Shown: one piece after another, positions 37,548-48,298 of the stretch
Layout: each line of letters begins with the position of its first letter
Numbering within the stretch: position 1 is the stretch's first letter
Assembly: GCA_030272155.1 (NCBI GenBank)
Contig: CP126195.1
Coordinates: 2,339,001-2,403,000, forward strand
Direction: 5' to 3'
DNA from: Tetradesmus obliquus
Taxonomy: Eukaryota > Chlorophyta > Chlorophyceae > Sphaeropleales > Scenedesmaceae
DNA: 64,000 nt
Made by a program: the position numbers and the translations under genes
Notes under the pieces: model-generated
The model's input: only the letters and a program-made list of their open reading frames with translations
Databases searched by the model: none
What the model was told of the DNA's origin: nothing

Positions 37548-37625
<78 letters not shown>

Positions 37626-38935
37626 TGAAGTCATTGTGTATGGGTGCGCTCCCTGCTGTCATGTACACCGCCGTGGCGCACCAGCTACACAGCCCTACCT
37701 GTGGCCATCAATGTTCTGCTGGTACAAGCTGCTGCTGCTGCTGCTGCTGCTTGCAGGACTGGGTCTTCTTTGACCGCGGCAGTGTGGAGTTGACTCTGGA
37801 GCTGCACGAGCAGATGAAGCCGCCGCCGCAGCAGCTGCCCGCCATGTGGGCGCTCAACCAACCTGCGCTGCTGCGCTTTGCAGAGATGGTGAGCACAGCA
37901 ACTGTCAACTCGTAACAAATATTGTCTTTCAAAAATGTAATCCACCAAATTTTTGTCATTTAGTTGAGCAGCAGCCTGCTGAGAGGGAAGGGTGCTGTTG
38001 GGTGCAGGGCAGTCCATGACAGCAGGAGAGACCGTAGCCGTCACTAACATGAAATGCTGCAGTGCGCCAATCGCAGTTTCCGAGGCTGCCTCCATTGTTC
38101 CGTCTTCTGCGTGAACGTCGCATCAACGCCTGTGATGTCTGTCTTCCATACTGCAACTTGCTGGGCCAAATGGGCTGCATGCGCGCCTGGTGTATGCAGA
38201 AGATGTCTCCCCACTGCAAGCACTTGTGCCACCTCAAATTCACGTGTATGTACGTACTGCCTGTACATTCTGCTTCATTTCTTGTCACTTGCAGGGCCAG
38301 ATGGGGCTACACGCGCGCCTCGTTGATGCAGAAGACTTCTCCCTACTGCAAGCAGGCACGTCACCTCAGAACCCACCTTTTTCTGTGCTGCCTGTACACT
38401 CTGCCCCGCTACTTTCTGTTCTCAGGGCCAGATAGGGCTGCATGCGCGCCTGGTGGATGCAGAAGACTTCTCCCCACTACAGGGCACAATCCACGTCACC
38501 ACACCACAGCACCACCGGCCTCTGGCTATCAGTGATCCAAGCGGCGAGTTCCACATGCTGCTGGCCCCAGATGTACTGTACTGCCTCAGCATTCATGCGG
38601 TACATCCGTACCGCAGCAGCCAGGCGTACTATGCGATACATGTGGCTGTGCTGCGGCTGGGGGCTCAGTGGGTGATACAAGGCAGCGGGCCCAAGGGGCT
38701 TACGGACAGGCACTTGTTCCTTGCGGAGCGCGTGTATGACGATGGTGTGGAGCCAGCCGCAGAGCCGCAGCAGCAGCAGCAGCGGGGCGGCAATGGTGAT
38801 GCAGGCAGCAGCAGCAGCAAGGCTGGCAGTGCAGCGCGGTGGTTAGGGCACTGGGGGGCTAGGCAGCAGCGCAGGCGGCAGGTGCTGCTGGGGGATGCTG
38901 CTGAGGGCCTGTGTACCACTGCCTTTGTATCCTAA
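35151..38935 (+). CDS. Secreted M14B metallocarboxypeptidase (CPD/CPE/CPM-like)
   Basis: Eight exons in phase: 35151-35241, 35329-35557, 35882-35966, 36331-36383, 36749-37121, 37291-37458, 37757-37888 and 38426-38935. They total 1,641 bases, 546 residues. An N-terminal signal peptide or anchor (VQLVVFLGAAAAVGAFLAC) is followed by a Ser-rich linker. The catalytic domain begins near WRWDAYHSHDELAGF. Zinc ligands are His141 and Glu144 (GNIHGNE) and His261 (SASLHQGALIANYP). Substrate-binding residues appear in NPDG (184-187) and LNRNFP (201-206). The catalytic Glu is Glu348 (SVELTLELHE). The last exon encodes a transthyretin-like domain (TIHVTTPQHHRPLAISDPSG, then EFHMLLAPD), diagnostic of the M14B subfamily, then a Gln/Ser/Arg-rich tail. 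It should remove C-terminal basic residues from peptides or proteins in the secretory path. TGTAA lies 39 bases after the stop. Confidence 0.92.
36681..36748 (+). repeat. (CTG)n run at the acceptor of carboxypeptidase exon 5
   Basis: About 22 pure CTG triplets end in CAG, which is the 3' splice site used at 36749. Shorter CTG runs precede exons 6 (37260-37287) and 7 (37731-37750) in the same way. Confidence 0.9.
37549..37620 (+). repeat. (TG)n microsatellite in carboxypeptidase intron 6
   Basis: About 36 uninterrupted TG dinucleotides, ending in a CGCGC step. Lies within the intron and overlaps no exon. Confidence 0.97.
38155..38350 (+). repeat. Two partial copies of carboxypeptidase exon 8's 5' edge
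   Basis: The real exon 8 starts at 38426 and encodes GQIGLHARLVDAEDFSPLQ. Copies begin near 38162 (GGGCCAAATGGGCTGCATGC) and at 38295 (after a good TTGCAG acceptor; encodes GQMGLHARLVDAEDFSLLQ). Unit spacing is about 130 bases and includes the intron end (CTGTACATTCTGC...). Only the last copy continues into the transthyretin-like domain. Confidence 0.85.
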
Positions 38936-39333
38936 GAAAATTTAGGTCTGCCAGTCGCCAAGACAGCAATATGTGTAATTATCTTTGACGGTGCTTGTGA
39001 CAAACAGCTCGTTGCAGGATTGGCAAATGGGCGTCTCTGCTTTTGAAGTGACTAGGGCTCAGCGGTACAGCGGTTGTTGCACACACAGGCTAACACCTAG
39101 GGTCTCAACGCCAACAGCACGGCTCACACGTCTAAGCAAAGATTGACACACTCTCACAGCAAGTTGTTTGGCACTATTGTCTCTTAGCGTAGAGTAGCTG
39201 TCACTGGATACAATCCTGCTGTTGCTGGCCGCTGCATTGTATGTTGGTGCTCTCTAAGCACCATTGTGCACAAAGCACGCAGTTGTACTGCTAGAAGACG
39301 ACATAGCCTGCCAGCACGCCCGCAGGGGTGCAG
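38936..39333. other. Intergenic region with carboxypeptidase 3' UTR and MED16 promoter
   Basis: Contains TGTAA at 38974-38978, the likely poly(A) signal of the carboxypeptidase. The remaining 350 bases should hold the MED16-like promoter. No other feature is seen. Confidence 0.5.
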
Positions 39334-42300
39334 ATGGCAGCGCAAGGGCACCTCCTGGCTGACATAGGGCTCGGCTCCGGCGCGAAATGCGTCGCCTGGT
39401 GCCCTGTGAATGGGATCGTAGCTGTAGGATCCCGTGTGCGCCACGATTTGGCCTGTGTGCACCTGCTCAACGTGCACTGCGTCAGCAGGAAGGTGACACT
39501 GTACGTGCCTCTGCAAGGTGAGAGGAGATACGAGACACGACTGGTATGAGGCCAATTGTAGCTTCATTTGATGTAGCTTGATGTCATAGCTGACGGTCCA
39601 AGCATGTGCAAGCTCCCCTGTACGCTGCTGTTGTGCCCGCTGCCACTGCTGGTTCGTCTTGCTGCTGTCTTTGCTGTCTGCAGGGCCAGAAGATGACTTA
39701 GTGGCAGTGGCCTGGTCTCCAGCTGGCTGCCGGCGCGTGCTGTTGACAGCCACACTGCTTGGCAAGCTGACAGCCTGGACGCAACAACCACCAGAGCCCA
39801 CCTCACAAACACGCATAACAGTCGAGGACTGGTGGTGCCATGACGTAGCTGATCTGGCAGCAGCAGCAGCACAGCCTGCAGATCAAGCAGCAGCAGGACA
39901 GGCGGGTAGCAGCAGTGCTGATGGTAGCAACAGCAGCCCTGCTCAGCTAGTGGCAGTACAGTGGCTGCAGCCTGCAGCTGCTTGGGCATGGAACAGCAGC
40001 ACAGTGCAGCAAGCAGACTATTCGACAGGGTCAATGCATGACATGTTTGCACAGCCCAGCCTTCCAGGAGCTGCAGGAAAGGCAGTTTCCTGCAAGCCTG
40101 ATCCTGCTGGACCAGGCGAAGCTGCAGCAGGCGCACAGGGCGCAGCAGACAGTGCAGCAGCAACAGCAGCAGCAGCAGGCGATCAGCCGGGTCACAGCAG
40201 CAGCAGTGAAGAGTTCCACTGGGTGCGCACTGGCACGATGGCATTCACAGCAGTGATGTCAAGCGGTGCTGTTGTGCTAGCATGGGCTCAGTGGTCAGCA
40301 TATGGCCAGTTGAGCTGGGTCTGCACAATCGGCATCACCCTACCTGTCCCTGCAGCGCTTGCAGGACAGGCGCAGGTGGCTGCTGCAGATGCAGCAGTGT
40401 GTGCAGAAGGCGTAGCTGTCGCGTATGCGCTGCAGCAGCAACCGAGCACGGTGTTTGTTGCGCACCTGCAAGGGAACCCGCTGCATGCGCAGTGTGCTCT
40501 GCTAGAGCCTGGCAGTCAACCGCTGCAGCTGCCAGTGGTGCAGGCTGGCTCTTACACCATTGCAGAGCCACAGTGCCACATTAGTGCAGTGAGCTGGGAC
40601 CAGAGCAGCAACAGCAGCCGACTGGCTTGCATTGCTTCGCGCAACAGCAGCAGTGGTGCAGCCGCAGGGGCGGCTGCTGCAGGCAGCACCGGCGGCGCAA
40701 CGCTGACGTTGCTCAGCTCGCAGCAAGGGCAGTTGCAGCAGCAGGCGCAGGTGCAGTGCGCAGCAGCAGTATCGCAGCAGCAGCTGGTGTGGCTGCTGGA
40801 CGGATTGCTGCTGTGGTCTGGTGGCGACAGCATGCAGCTGTTCACACTGGACCCCTTGCAGGAAGCAGCAGTCAAGTTTGCGGCACCGGCTGGCAGGTTC
40901 AGAGCAGCAGCAGCAGCAGCAGGTGCTGACCGCAGCAGTGGAGGCAGGCAGCTGTGTGCACTGGCAGCCTCCCCTCACGGCGTGGCTGTTGCAGCAGTAA
41001 TGCCATGCTCCTGTGCAGCCCGCGGCACAAGCAGCAGCCGGCTGCTGCTGTACAATGTGCCTCCTGCAAGAACATCCAGCAGCAGCAGCAGCAGCAGTGA
41101 GGCCGCCGGGCTTGGATCGCCCAACCAGCAGCCTGCTGCTGCTCGGCTGCTGTGGGCGCTGATGCAGCAGAAGCACACCTGGGACGTTGTGCAGCACGCG
41201 CTGTGTGCTGCGCGCCTTCCTGCAAGCTCAACAGCAGCAACAACATCAGCCGCCAACGGCAACCCCAGCAGTACGACTGCAACCGCAGCCGCAGCAGCGG
41301 CAATACAGCCGGAGGCGGTGGGGCAGGTGCTGGCGCTGGTTGACTCTAAGCTGGCAGTGCAGCAGCCGACCCTGAAGTCCACCTTTTCAGCGCGCTGGGA
41401 TGTACTGAAGCTGGCGCTGCTGGGTGGCACGCCGGGTGACGTGGCGCGCGTGGTGGGTGTTGACCTGCGGCTGCGCATCATCAGCCACATGATGAAGCCC
41501 GTGTTTGACGTCATGCGCGAGGTGAGGCGGCAGTGGGATTGTGGTGGTTACAACAGCTGTGAAGGCAGAAATTTACAGCAGTTTTAGTGGTAAAGTACCT
41601 GAGGCAGTGAGCAGGGATGGAGCCCCAAAACACGACAGCTGCAAAGGTGTATTGCTAGCGTCAGTGGTGTAGTGTTTGCTGATGATATGGGCCGGCTGTT
41701 ACGGCTGGTTGGCGTGGACCTGCGGCTGCACATCATCAGCCACATGATGAAGCCCGTGTTTGACGTCATGCGCGAGGTGAGGCGGCATATGTGTAGCACC
41801 TGTGATCGTGTCTCAATAGTATGGTTTGCGTGGCCCGGGCAGCCCATCTCATGTGGCCGTGGGTGTGTCTGATGAGGTGGCCAAGTGATTCTGCTGCTCT
41901 CACTCAGTAGGGTGTAGTGATACCTGGATCACATCGAGCACCACTACACCACGAGGTTTACGCTGCTGGCTTGCACCTCAATCCAGTCTGATTGAGAAAC
42001 AAACCAGCAGCGTACTCGTGGTGTACCTGGTTGCGATGGGCAGCTGCGATGGCAGGCTCTTGTCAGATCTATGGTGAAGGACATCATCAGCCGCATGATG
42101 AAGGCCGTGTTTGACGTGATGCACGAGGTGAGGGCTAGATGTGCAGCACCTATGATCATGTTTTATTTTTGAATTGTTTGTGTCCTGCACAGCCCACGTT
42201 GTATGGCGGTTGGCGTGGCTTGCAAGGTGGCCAGGAAATGAGTCTGCAGCTGGAGTGTTCATGTACTTGTGTAGTGGTACCTGATTGTGCTGGGCGGCAC

Positions 42301-44186
42301 GCCGGGTGACGTGGTGGGCGTGGACCTGCGGATGCACATCATCAGCCACATGATGAAGCCCGTGTTTGACGTCATGCGCGAGGTGAGAGCCGTATGTGCA
42401 GCACCTGTGATCGTGTTACAAAAGTACAGTTTGCGTGGCCTGGGCAGTGTCCATTTCATGTGGCGGTGGGCGTGCCTGATGAGGTGGCCAAGTGATTCTG
42501 TTCACTCGTTAGGGTGTAGTGACACCTGGATCACATCGAGCACCACTACACCAGGAGGTTTACGCTGCTGGCTTGCACCTCAATCCAGTCTGATTGAGAA
42601 ACAAACCAGCAGCGCACTCGTGGTGTACCTGGTTGTGTACCTTGGACCTTGTAACAGGATCGCCACATGCAAGGGCGGGCTGTTGTTCAGATTTATGGAT
42701 GCACAGCATCAGTCGCATGATGAAGTTCATGTTTGACGTAATGCGCGAGGTGAAGATGGCAGTGTAGTTGGCCTGCTGTCAGCAGTTGTGAAGGTAGCGA
42801 ATCTATAGCAGCTTTTTGTAGTGGCACAGTCCTTGAAGGAGTGAGCATGGCTGGCGCCCGGAAACACAACAGCTGCAAACCTGTACTGCTCGAATCGATC
42901 CGACTCGATTGATGAGGATAGCTCAGACCTATCCCCTGCCCATGTCTCACATTTAACACTGCGGGCGCATGCTCCATGCTTATGCTCTGTGTGTGTGCAA
43001 TCGACTGTGCTCTCCGCTGCTTACCTTGCAGGACGCGTCCATGCGCCAGCGCGAGCAGCGGCCGCGCCTGACGGGGCTCAGCCCGCTGCACACCTACCTG
43101 GCTGACCTCATGTCCTTCCACATCGCATGCCTCTTATCAAACACTGCGGCCGCATGGTCCATGCTCCATGCTCTCTGTGCATATTGGAAATGCACTGCGC
43201 TCTGCTCTCCACTGCTTGCAGGACGCGTCCATGCGCCAGCGCGAGCAGCGGCCGCGCCTGACGGGGCTCAGCCCGCTGCACACCTACCTGGCTGACCTCA
43301 TGTCCTTCCACATCGCATGCCTCAAGACCTGGGTGGCGCGGCGCGCAGGCAGCAGCGCCGGCCTGCCGCAGCACGTGCCCTGCATCCGGCACTTCCTGGA
43401 CTGGCGGCCCTGCAACCTGCTGCTGCTGCTGTACATGATCACGTGCACTGCGACAGTGAGTGCCATCAAAGCGTGTGTCGCACAAATTAGCTAGAGCTAA
43501 TGAAGCAGGCGCTTCCCTCACTATATAGCAAGTGCAAAGGCGTAATTCAGATCTGCTTGTATTAGTTCCGCGCTTTTCCACCGTCCGCAAGCTTGCACAT
43601 GCGCCTGCCAGATAACCACCCAAAGATGACTGCCAGTACCACTTATAGTCAACTGCACGCAATCTGGCATGCTCCCTTGCCTGGCATGCAGCTGGATTTG
43701 CCTGCCCTGCCCAGCGCTGCTTCGCACTGCTTACGCCTTTTGACCGTGCCTCGCTCCGCATCTGTATTGCTGCCTGCTGCGCAACCCTCGACTGCTCACA
43801 GTCGCACTCCCCCACCGCCAAGGCTGATGACGTGCTGTACCCCACGCTCAAGCAGGCCTTCAAAGCGGCACCAGCCTGCAAGGACGCGGCATGGGAGCAG
43901 ACCGCACGAGGTGCGATGCATTACAACAGCCTTGATGCAGCCTACAGAGGAAGAGCAAACAGTGTTAGGTCGACTTAAATTTTGGCAGCGCGACCGCTGA
44001 TCAGGTCATGCAGTGATGACTTGTGGGTTTTCAAATGTTTGTTTGCCGCCTAGCCGACATCGTCCTTATGTCGCTGCTGCTGCTGCTGCTGCTCCTACTG
44101 CTGCTGCTGCTGCTGCGCAGGCCTGTTTCCTGGTGAGCTGCAGCTGCAATACAGCGAGACCATCCCGGAGTGCCTGTCAGGGCTCA

Positions 44187-44270
<84 letters not shown>

Positions 44271-44340
44271 GCAGGCCTGTTTCCGGGTGAGCTGCAGCTG
44301 CACTACAGCGAGACCATCCTGGAGTGCCTGTCAGAGCTCA

Positions 44341-44378
<38 letters not shown>

Positions 44379-44593
44379 CTTTGCCACAGGCCTGTTTCCT
44401 GGCGAGCTGCAGCTGCAATACAGCGAGACCATCCTGGAGTGCCTGTCAGAGCTCACGCTGCTGCTGCTGCTGCTGCTGCCACTTTGCCACAGGCCTGTTT
44501 CCTGGCGAGCTGCAGCTGCATTACAGCGAGACCATCCCGGAGTGCCTCTCAGGGCTCACGCTGCTCCTGCTGCTGCTGCTGCTGCTGCTGCCG

Positions 44594-44629
<36 letters not shown>

Positions 44630-45547
44630 GCCACAGGTCTGTTTCCTGGTGAGCTGCAGCTGCACTACAGCGAGACCATCCCGGAGTGCCTGTCAGGGCT
44701 CACACTGCCGCCTGAGAAGATGATGGCACACATGGAGTCATCCGCGCTGTGGCAGCGGCAGCAGCCGCTGTCGGATGCCGAGATCACTGCCACAGCCACG
44801 CGTCTGGGGCTGCTGCCAGTGCGGCCACCCAAGGCAGCAGGTGGGTAGGATAGGCTGCTGGTCGATGTGCGTTTTGATTGTGCAATGCTGCTTGTGTTTT
44901 GAGTTGGGGTACTTCGTCGCTGAGTTGCATACACGCTGGTGGTGGTTTTTTGTGCATGGCTGCAAGGCAGGCAACGAGCTGTGTGGAGGCATGTGTGTGG
45001 ATGTTGCGCGTGCTATGTCAGCACCTGCTGCTGTTGCTGTCTGCTGCTGCCTGCAGGCATGTACAGGCACGAGCTGCAGCTGCATGGCAGCTTCCGACTG
45101 CCGCTGCACCCTGCAGCAGACCTGCCTGCTGCCGCTGCTGCAGCCGCCGCCACAGCAGCACCAGCCGCAGATGCGCTAGCGGCTGTGCAGGCCTTCTCAG
45201 CTGCTGTGCCTGCCCAGAGTGGCATTGCGAGCTCACGCCTAGTCAGCATGAAGCGGCGCCGGTGGGAGCAGCAGCTGAGTGATGCCATGGGTGACTCATT
45301 GGGGCCTGGAGATGGCAGCGGCAGCAGCAGCATAGTCAGCCTTGCGCAGCTGGCTGACATGGATGCAGCAATGCCTGGTCTGCTGCTGAGTGTGGATGGA
45401 GCTGTGCTAGCAGCGGAGGGCCCTGCACCGCTCGCTGTTGATGACGGGTCAAAGTCAGTGCCGAAGCTGATTGTTGACCAGTGCGCGAACGGTTGGATGT
45501 ATGCTTGCCCCATCACAGGGGAGATGTGGATCCGCAGCGCGAGTTGA
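39334..45547 (+). CDS. MED16: Mediator complex subunit 16 (SFR6-like)
   Basis: Six exons in phase: 39334-39517, 39684-41521, 43222-43455, 43823-43910, 44637-44840 and 45057-45547. They total 3,039 bases, 1,012 residues. The N-terminal half is a WD40-like propeller with the MED16/SFR6 pattern: AWCPVNGIVAVGS, AVAWSPAGCRRVLLTATLLG, GKLTAWTQQP, then a Trp-Trp-Cys segment (VEDWWCHDVADL) and MSSGAVVLAWAQWSAYGQLSW. The C-terminal half is helical (RLRIISHMMKPVFDVMREV, HVPCIRHFLDWRPCNLLLLL) and ends with a Cys-containing segment QCANGWMYACPITGEMW. Plant MED16 is a tail-module subunit needed for cold and iron responses; the algal role is inferred. Family assignment is from recalled pattern, not alignment. 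Intron 2 (1.7 kb) and intron 4 contain extra partial exon copies. TGTAA lies at 45744-45748. Confidence 0.75.
41690..42770 (+). repeat. Four extra copies of MED16 exon 2's 3' edge in an intronic repeat of about 600 bases
   Basis: The real exon ends at 41521 (ISHMMKPVFDVMRE, donor GTGAGG). Copies with the same edge and donor occur near 41715-41776 (about two differences in 63 bases), 42078-42126, 42320-42381 and 42700-42749 (most diverged, donor GTGAAG). Around them, 41880-42060 and 42480-42640 are near-identical, including the shared GTTTACGCTGCTGGCTTGCA. Segments after 41525 and after 42755 also correspond. Confidence 0.85.
43032..43133 (+). repeat. 102-base copy of MED16 exon 3's start, read as identical
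   Basis: It carries its own CTTGCAG acceptor and encodes DASMRQREQRPRLTG and onward up to HIACL. Read base by base, it matches 43222-43323 without difference, while the intron upstream of the two acceptors is only partly similar. The offset of 190 bases is not a multiple of three and the copy has no donor at its end, so use of this acceptor with read-through would shift the frame and end translation at 43295. Confidence 0.85.
44121..44636 (+). repeat. Four copies of MED16 exon 5's start separated by CTG runs
   Basis: Copies begin at 44121, 44275, 44390 and 44493, each after a CAG acceptor, and the real exon begins at 44637. Each encodes a version of GLFPGELQLHYSETIPECLS (His or Gln, Pro or Leu, Gly or Glu variants) and then dissolves into CTG triplets (up to about 27). 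Only the fifth copy continues into coding sequence (LPPEKMMAHMESS). Confidence 0.9.
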
Positions 45548-45869
45548 GCTTGAAGATGGGCGTGTGGCCGTTGTGAGCAGGAGTTGCAGTGTGATATTTG
45601 CAGCCTGGTATGTGGCTTGGGGTTTGTCCCGGTTTGGGGTTTGTCGCCAAGGTTGTGTCAGGTGGGGTTGGGGAGTAATAGCCAGGCCATCCTGTCTGCT
45701 GCTCGTTGCAGTTGGCTTTGCGTGCGTGAGCGTTGCTACGTGCTGTAATCGTGCCTGGCTGCATTGATCAAGACCATAAGGGCATAGCAACAGAGACTTT
45801 TTGCTCACCTACTAGGAATAGCAGCAGCAGCTCCGCACCAGCAGCAGCAGCAACAGCCACAGAAGAAAC
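45548..45869. other. Intergenic region with MED16 3' UTR and VPS2 promoter
   Basis: A TGTAA signal lies at 45744-45748, leaving about 120 bases before the VPS2 ATG. The region just before the ATG is CAG-rich (45819-45855). Nothing else is evident. Confidence 0.5.
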
Positions 45870-48298
45870 ATGGAGTGGCTGTTTGGAAAGAAAAAGACTC
45901 CCGCAGAGATGCTGCGGGAGAACAAGCGCATGCTGGACAAAGCCATTCGCGAACTGGACCGAGAACGCATAGGCCTGCAAAACCAGGAAAAGAAGACTGT
46001 AGCAGAGATCAAGAAGATGGCCAAAGAGGGGCAGATGGTGGGTGTATGTCGCCATGCACTTTCGCAACGGTCGAGGCACCTCTGCATCAGCAGTAGCACA
46101 GTCACTGCTGATGCTGACCTGATGGGTTTGCTGCTTTTGCTGCTCGCAGGACGCTGTGAAGGTCATGGCCAAGTCGTTGATACGCAACAGGCATGCAGTG
46201 ACCAAGCTGCATGGGCTCAAGTCGCAGCTGCAAGCAGTGTCACTGCGGATACAGGCAAGTCCCAGTGCATGCAACATAGCAGCTGCTGTGCTGTCGCTGG
46301 CGCAAGGCTCCGCTGCAGCATGCATACTCTCAGGCAGCTCCAAGTGCTCATCCGCTGTGTGGCCGCAAAGCTTGTTGCTGTGTTGATTTCCTGCAGACGC
46401 TGAAGAGCACACAAGCCATGGCAGATGCAATGCGGGGTGCAACAAAGGTACGGTTGTTGCGTCTGCCTGAGAGAACCAGGTACCCTGCAGCCTAAGCAGT
46501 ACCTTCAGGCACATATCATGTCACCATTCTGACACCTGTAAACAAACCAATCACACACTGTGCTGCGCAGCCACATAACGTGTACAGTCCTGTGTGGTGT
46601 GTTGCCTGGTTTGTGCAGTTGCCTGCAGCTGCTTCCAGCACAGACCCTCCGCACTGCTCTTGCTGTCTAGTGGAAGTATCACCTGGTTGGCTGGCCAATG
46701 CTTCAGCTCTCAGTGGTGTAATGCCTGTTACACACCCCGCAACACCATTTGCATTGCAGCTTCTGCCAGCCCTATCACTGCTGTGTGACACATCACGCTG
46801 CTGTCACCTGCTGCTCACACTCGCTGCTGCTGCTGCTGCTGCTGCTGCCGCCGCCAGGCGATGCGCGTGATGAACAAGCGCATGAACCTGCCCAACATGC
46901 AGAAGATCCTCATGGAGTTTGAGAAGCAGAACGAGCGCATGGAGATGACCAGCGACATGATGGGTGACGCGATTGATGACGCCATGGAGGTGCGGGCAGC
47001 ACCAGGCTAGTTAGCACCAGGGTTGTAAGGTTTGAGGTTTCCAGACCTGGAAGGTGCGCAGCTGGCAGCACACATGCATGGCAGCAGGCAGGACTCAGAG
47101 GCAGCAGGCTTGATAGGAGATGCCAATGGTGATGTGGTGGAGGTGGGTGTGCCAGCTGGCACACTGCAGGCCGAGCGGCAAGCAGGCAGCACACAGGGCA
47201 GGGTGCAAGGTTTGGAGATGACCAGCGATATGATGGGAAGACGCGGTTGGTGACGCTATGGAGGTGCGGCGCGGCAGGCAGCACCAGGGTTGAAACGTTG
47301 TGTTATAACAATCATGTTATGGCCACCATGCAGCGAAGGCAAGACAGCAGTATGAGTTGCAGCAGGCAGATTGCAGGGCAGCAGGCAGGATGCAGTATGC
47401 TGCATCGTGTTCTGCTTGAGTGACACACAGTGGGTGGTTCTGCTTGAATGACACACAGTGGTGGGTCAACCTGGAGTACTCTGTCACTGCTGCTGCTACT
47501 GCTGCAGGGTGAGGGCGAGGAGGAGGAGACTGACGACCTCATAGGCCAGGTGCTAGATGAGATCGGCATCTCAACCACCACGCAGGTGCGCGGCAGCAGC
47601 AGGGCGGGCAGGGGATTGGGTATGCCAGTGGTGGTGCGCAGTGTGTATGCGCCTGCAGCTGCGCAGGGCTGCCAACTTGCTGCTGAGTGCATCTTGCTGA
47701 ATCGCTGCATGTCACCTGTGCTGTTCAACTACCTAAATGGATGATCCTGGCTCTGCGTGTTCTCGTGTTTGCCTATTTGTTGCAGCTGGTGTCTGCGCCA
47801 GACATGCCGGTGGCAGCAGCAGCAGTGCCGGCGCAGGCAGCGCCAGCCATGGCTGAGGCAGTGGGGGCGGGGCCCTCAGCAGGGCCGGGCATCGATGAAG
47901 ACCTGCAGGTGAGCCTGCGGCCAGCAGCAGCAGCAGCAGCAGCTCGCAGCAGCGGCCGCGAGCAGCAGCAGCAGCGCTCAGCAATGGCAGTGGGCATGTT
48001 GGGTTGGGTTTGGTCAAGGGTCTGGGGTTGCTTGCAGCAATGCTAGCGACAGGTTCAGGCGCTGAGGACGGTAGATGCAGGCAGCAGTGCTGCAGCCTGC
48101 CATGTTTGCATGCGGTTCCATGTTGGCGCAGGTACTGCAGTGACGGCGTGCCTATCGCCAGCTATGGCACACAGGCAAACACACCCTGTCACTTGCATTG
48201 CGCTTACTTTGATTTACTGCATAATCATCTGTGATGGCTTAACCATGTTTTGTGTTTGTGCTGTGCAGGCGCGGCTGGATAACCTGCGGAAAACATGA
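45870..48298 (+). CDS. VPS2: ESCRT-III subunit VPS2 (CHMP2-type)
   Basis: Seven exons in phase: 45870-46037, 46150-46254, 46397-46447, 46858-46989, 47508-47585, 47786-47908 and 48269-48298. They total 687 bases, 228 residues, close to CHMP2A (222). The N-terminus MEWLFGKKKTPAEMLRENKR is the classic basic VPS2 start. The Snf7 core continues with AIRELDRERIGLQNQEKK, MAKSLIRNRHAVTKL, MADAMRGATK and MNLPNMQKILMEFEKQNERM. An acidic helix (EGEEEETDDLIGQVLDEIGI) follows. The C-terminus DEDLQARLDNLRKT fits the MIT-interacting motif that recruits Vps4. It polymerises on membranes for multivesicular body sorting and abscission. Intron 2 appears to use a GC donor (CAG then GCAAGT). A copy of exon 4's 3' edge lies at 47214-47265. 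Confidence 0.95.
47214..47265 (+). repeat. Partial copy of VPS2 exon 4's 3' edge
   Basis: The end of exon 4 (GAGATGACCAGCGACATGAT then on to GCCATGGAG and donor GTGCGG at 46990) recurs about 273 bases downstream with small changes and the same donor. Two changes shift its frame. Intron text after both donors is also alike (GCAGCACCAGG). Confidence 0.8.

Noticed and set aside
37549..37620. TG repeat as a telomere-like or coding element
   Set aside because: Pure dinucleotide microsatellite inside an intron; it does not match algal telomere repeats.
40502..41197. Minus-strand frame of 231 residues opposite MED16 exon 2
   Set aside because: Cys/Ser/Ala-rich shadow of CAG codons without motif or partner exons.
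41521..42770. Possibility that the repeated HMMKPVFDVM segments are separate coding exons
   Set aside because: They lack acceptors in phase, and joining them would break or repeat the frame. They look like partial copies of one exon edge.
44121..44636. Poly-Leu or poly-Cys protein encoded by the CTG array
   Set aside because: Frames arise from the triplets alone, and read-through from the copies hits stops or shifts frame.
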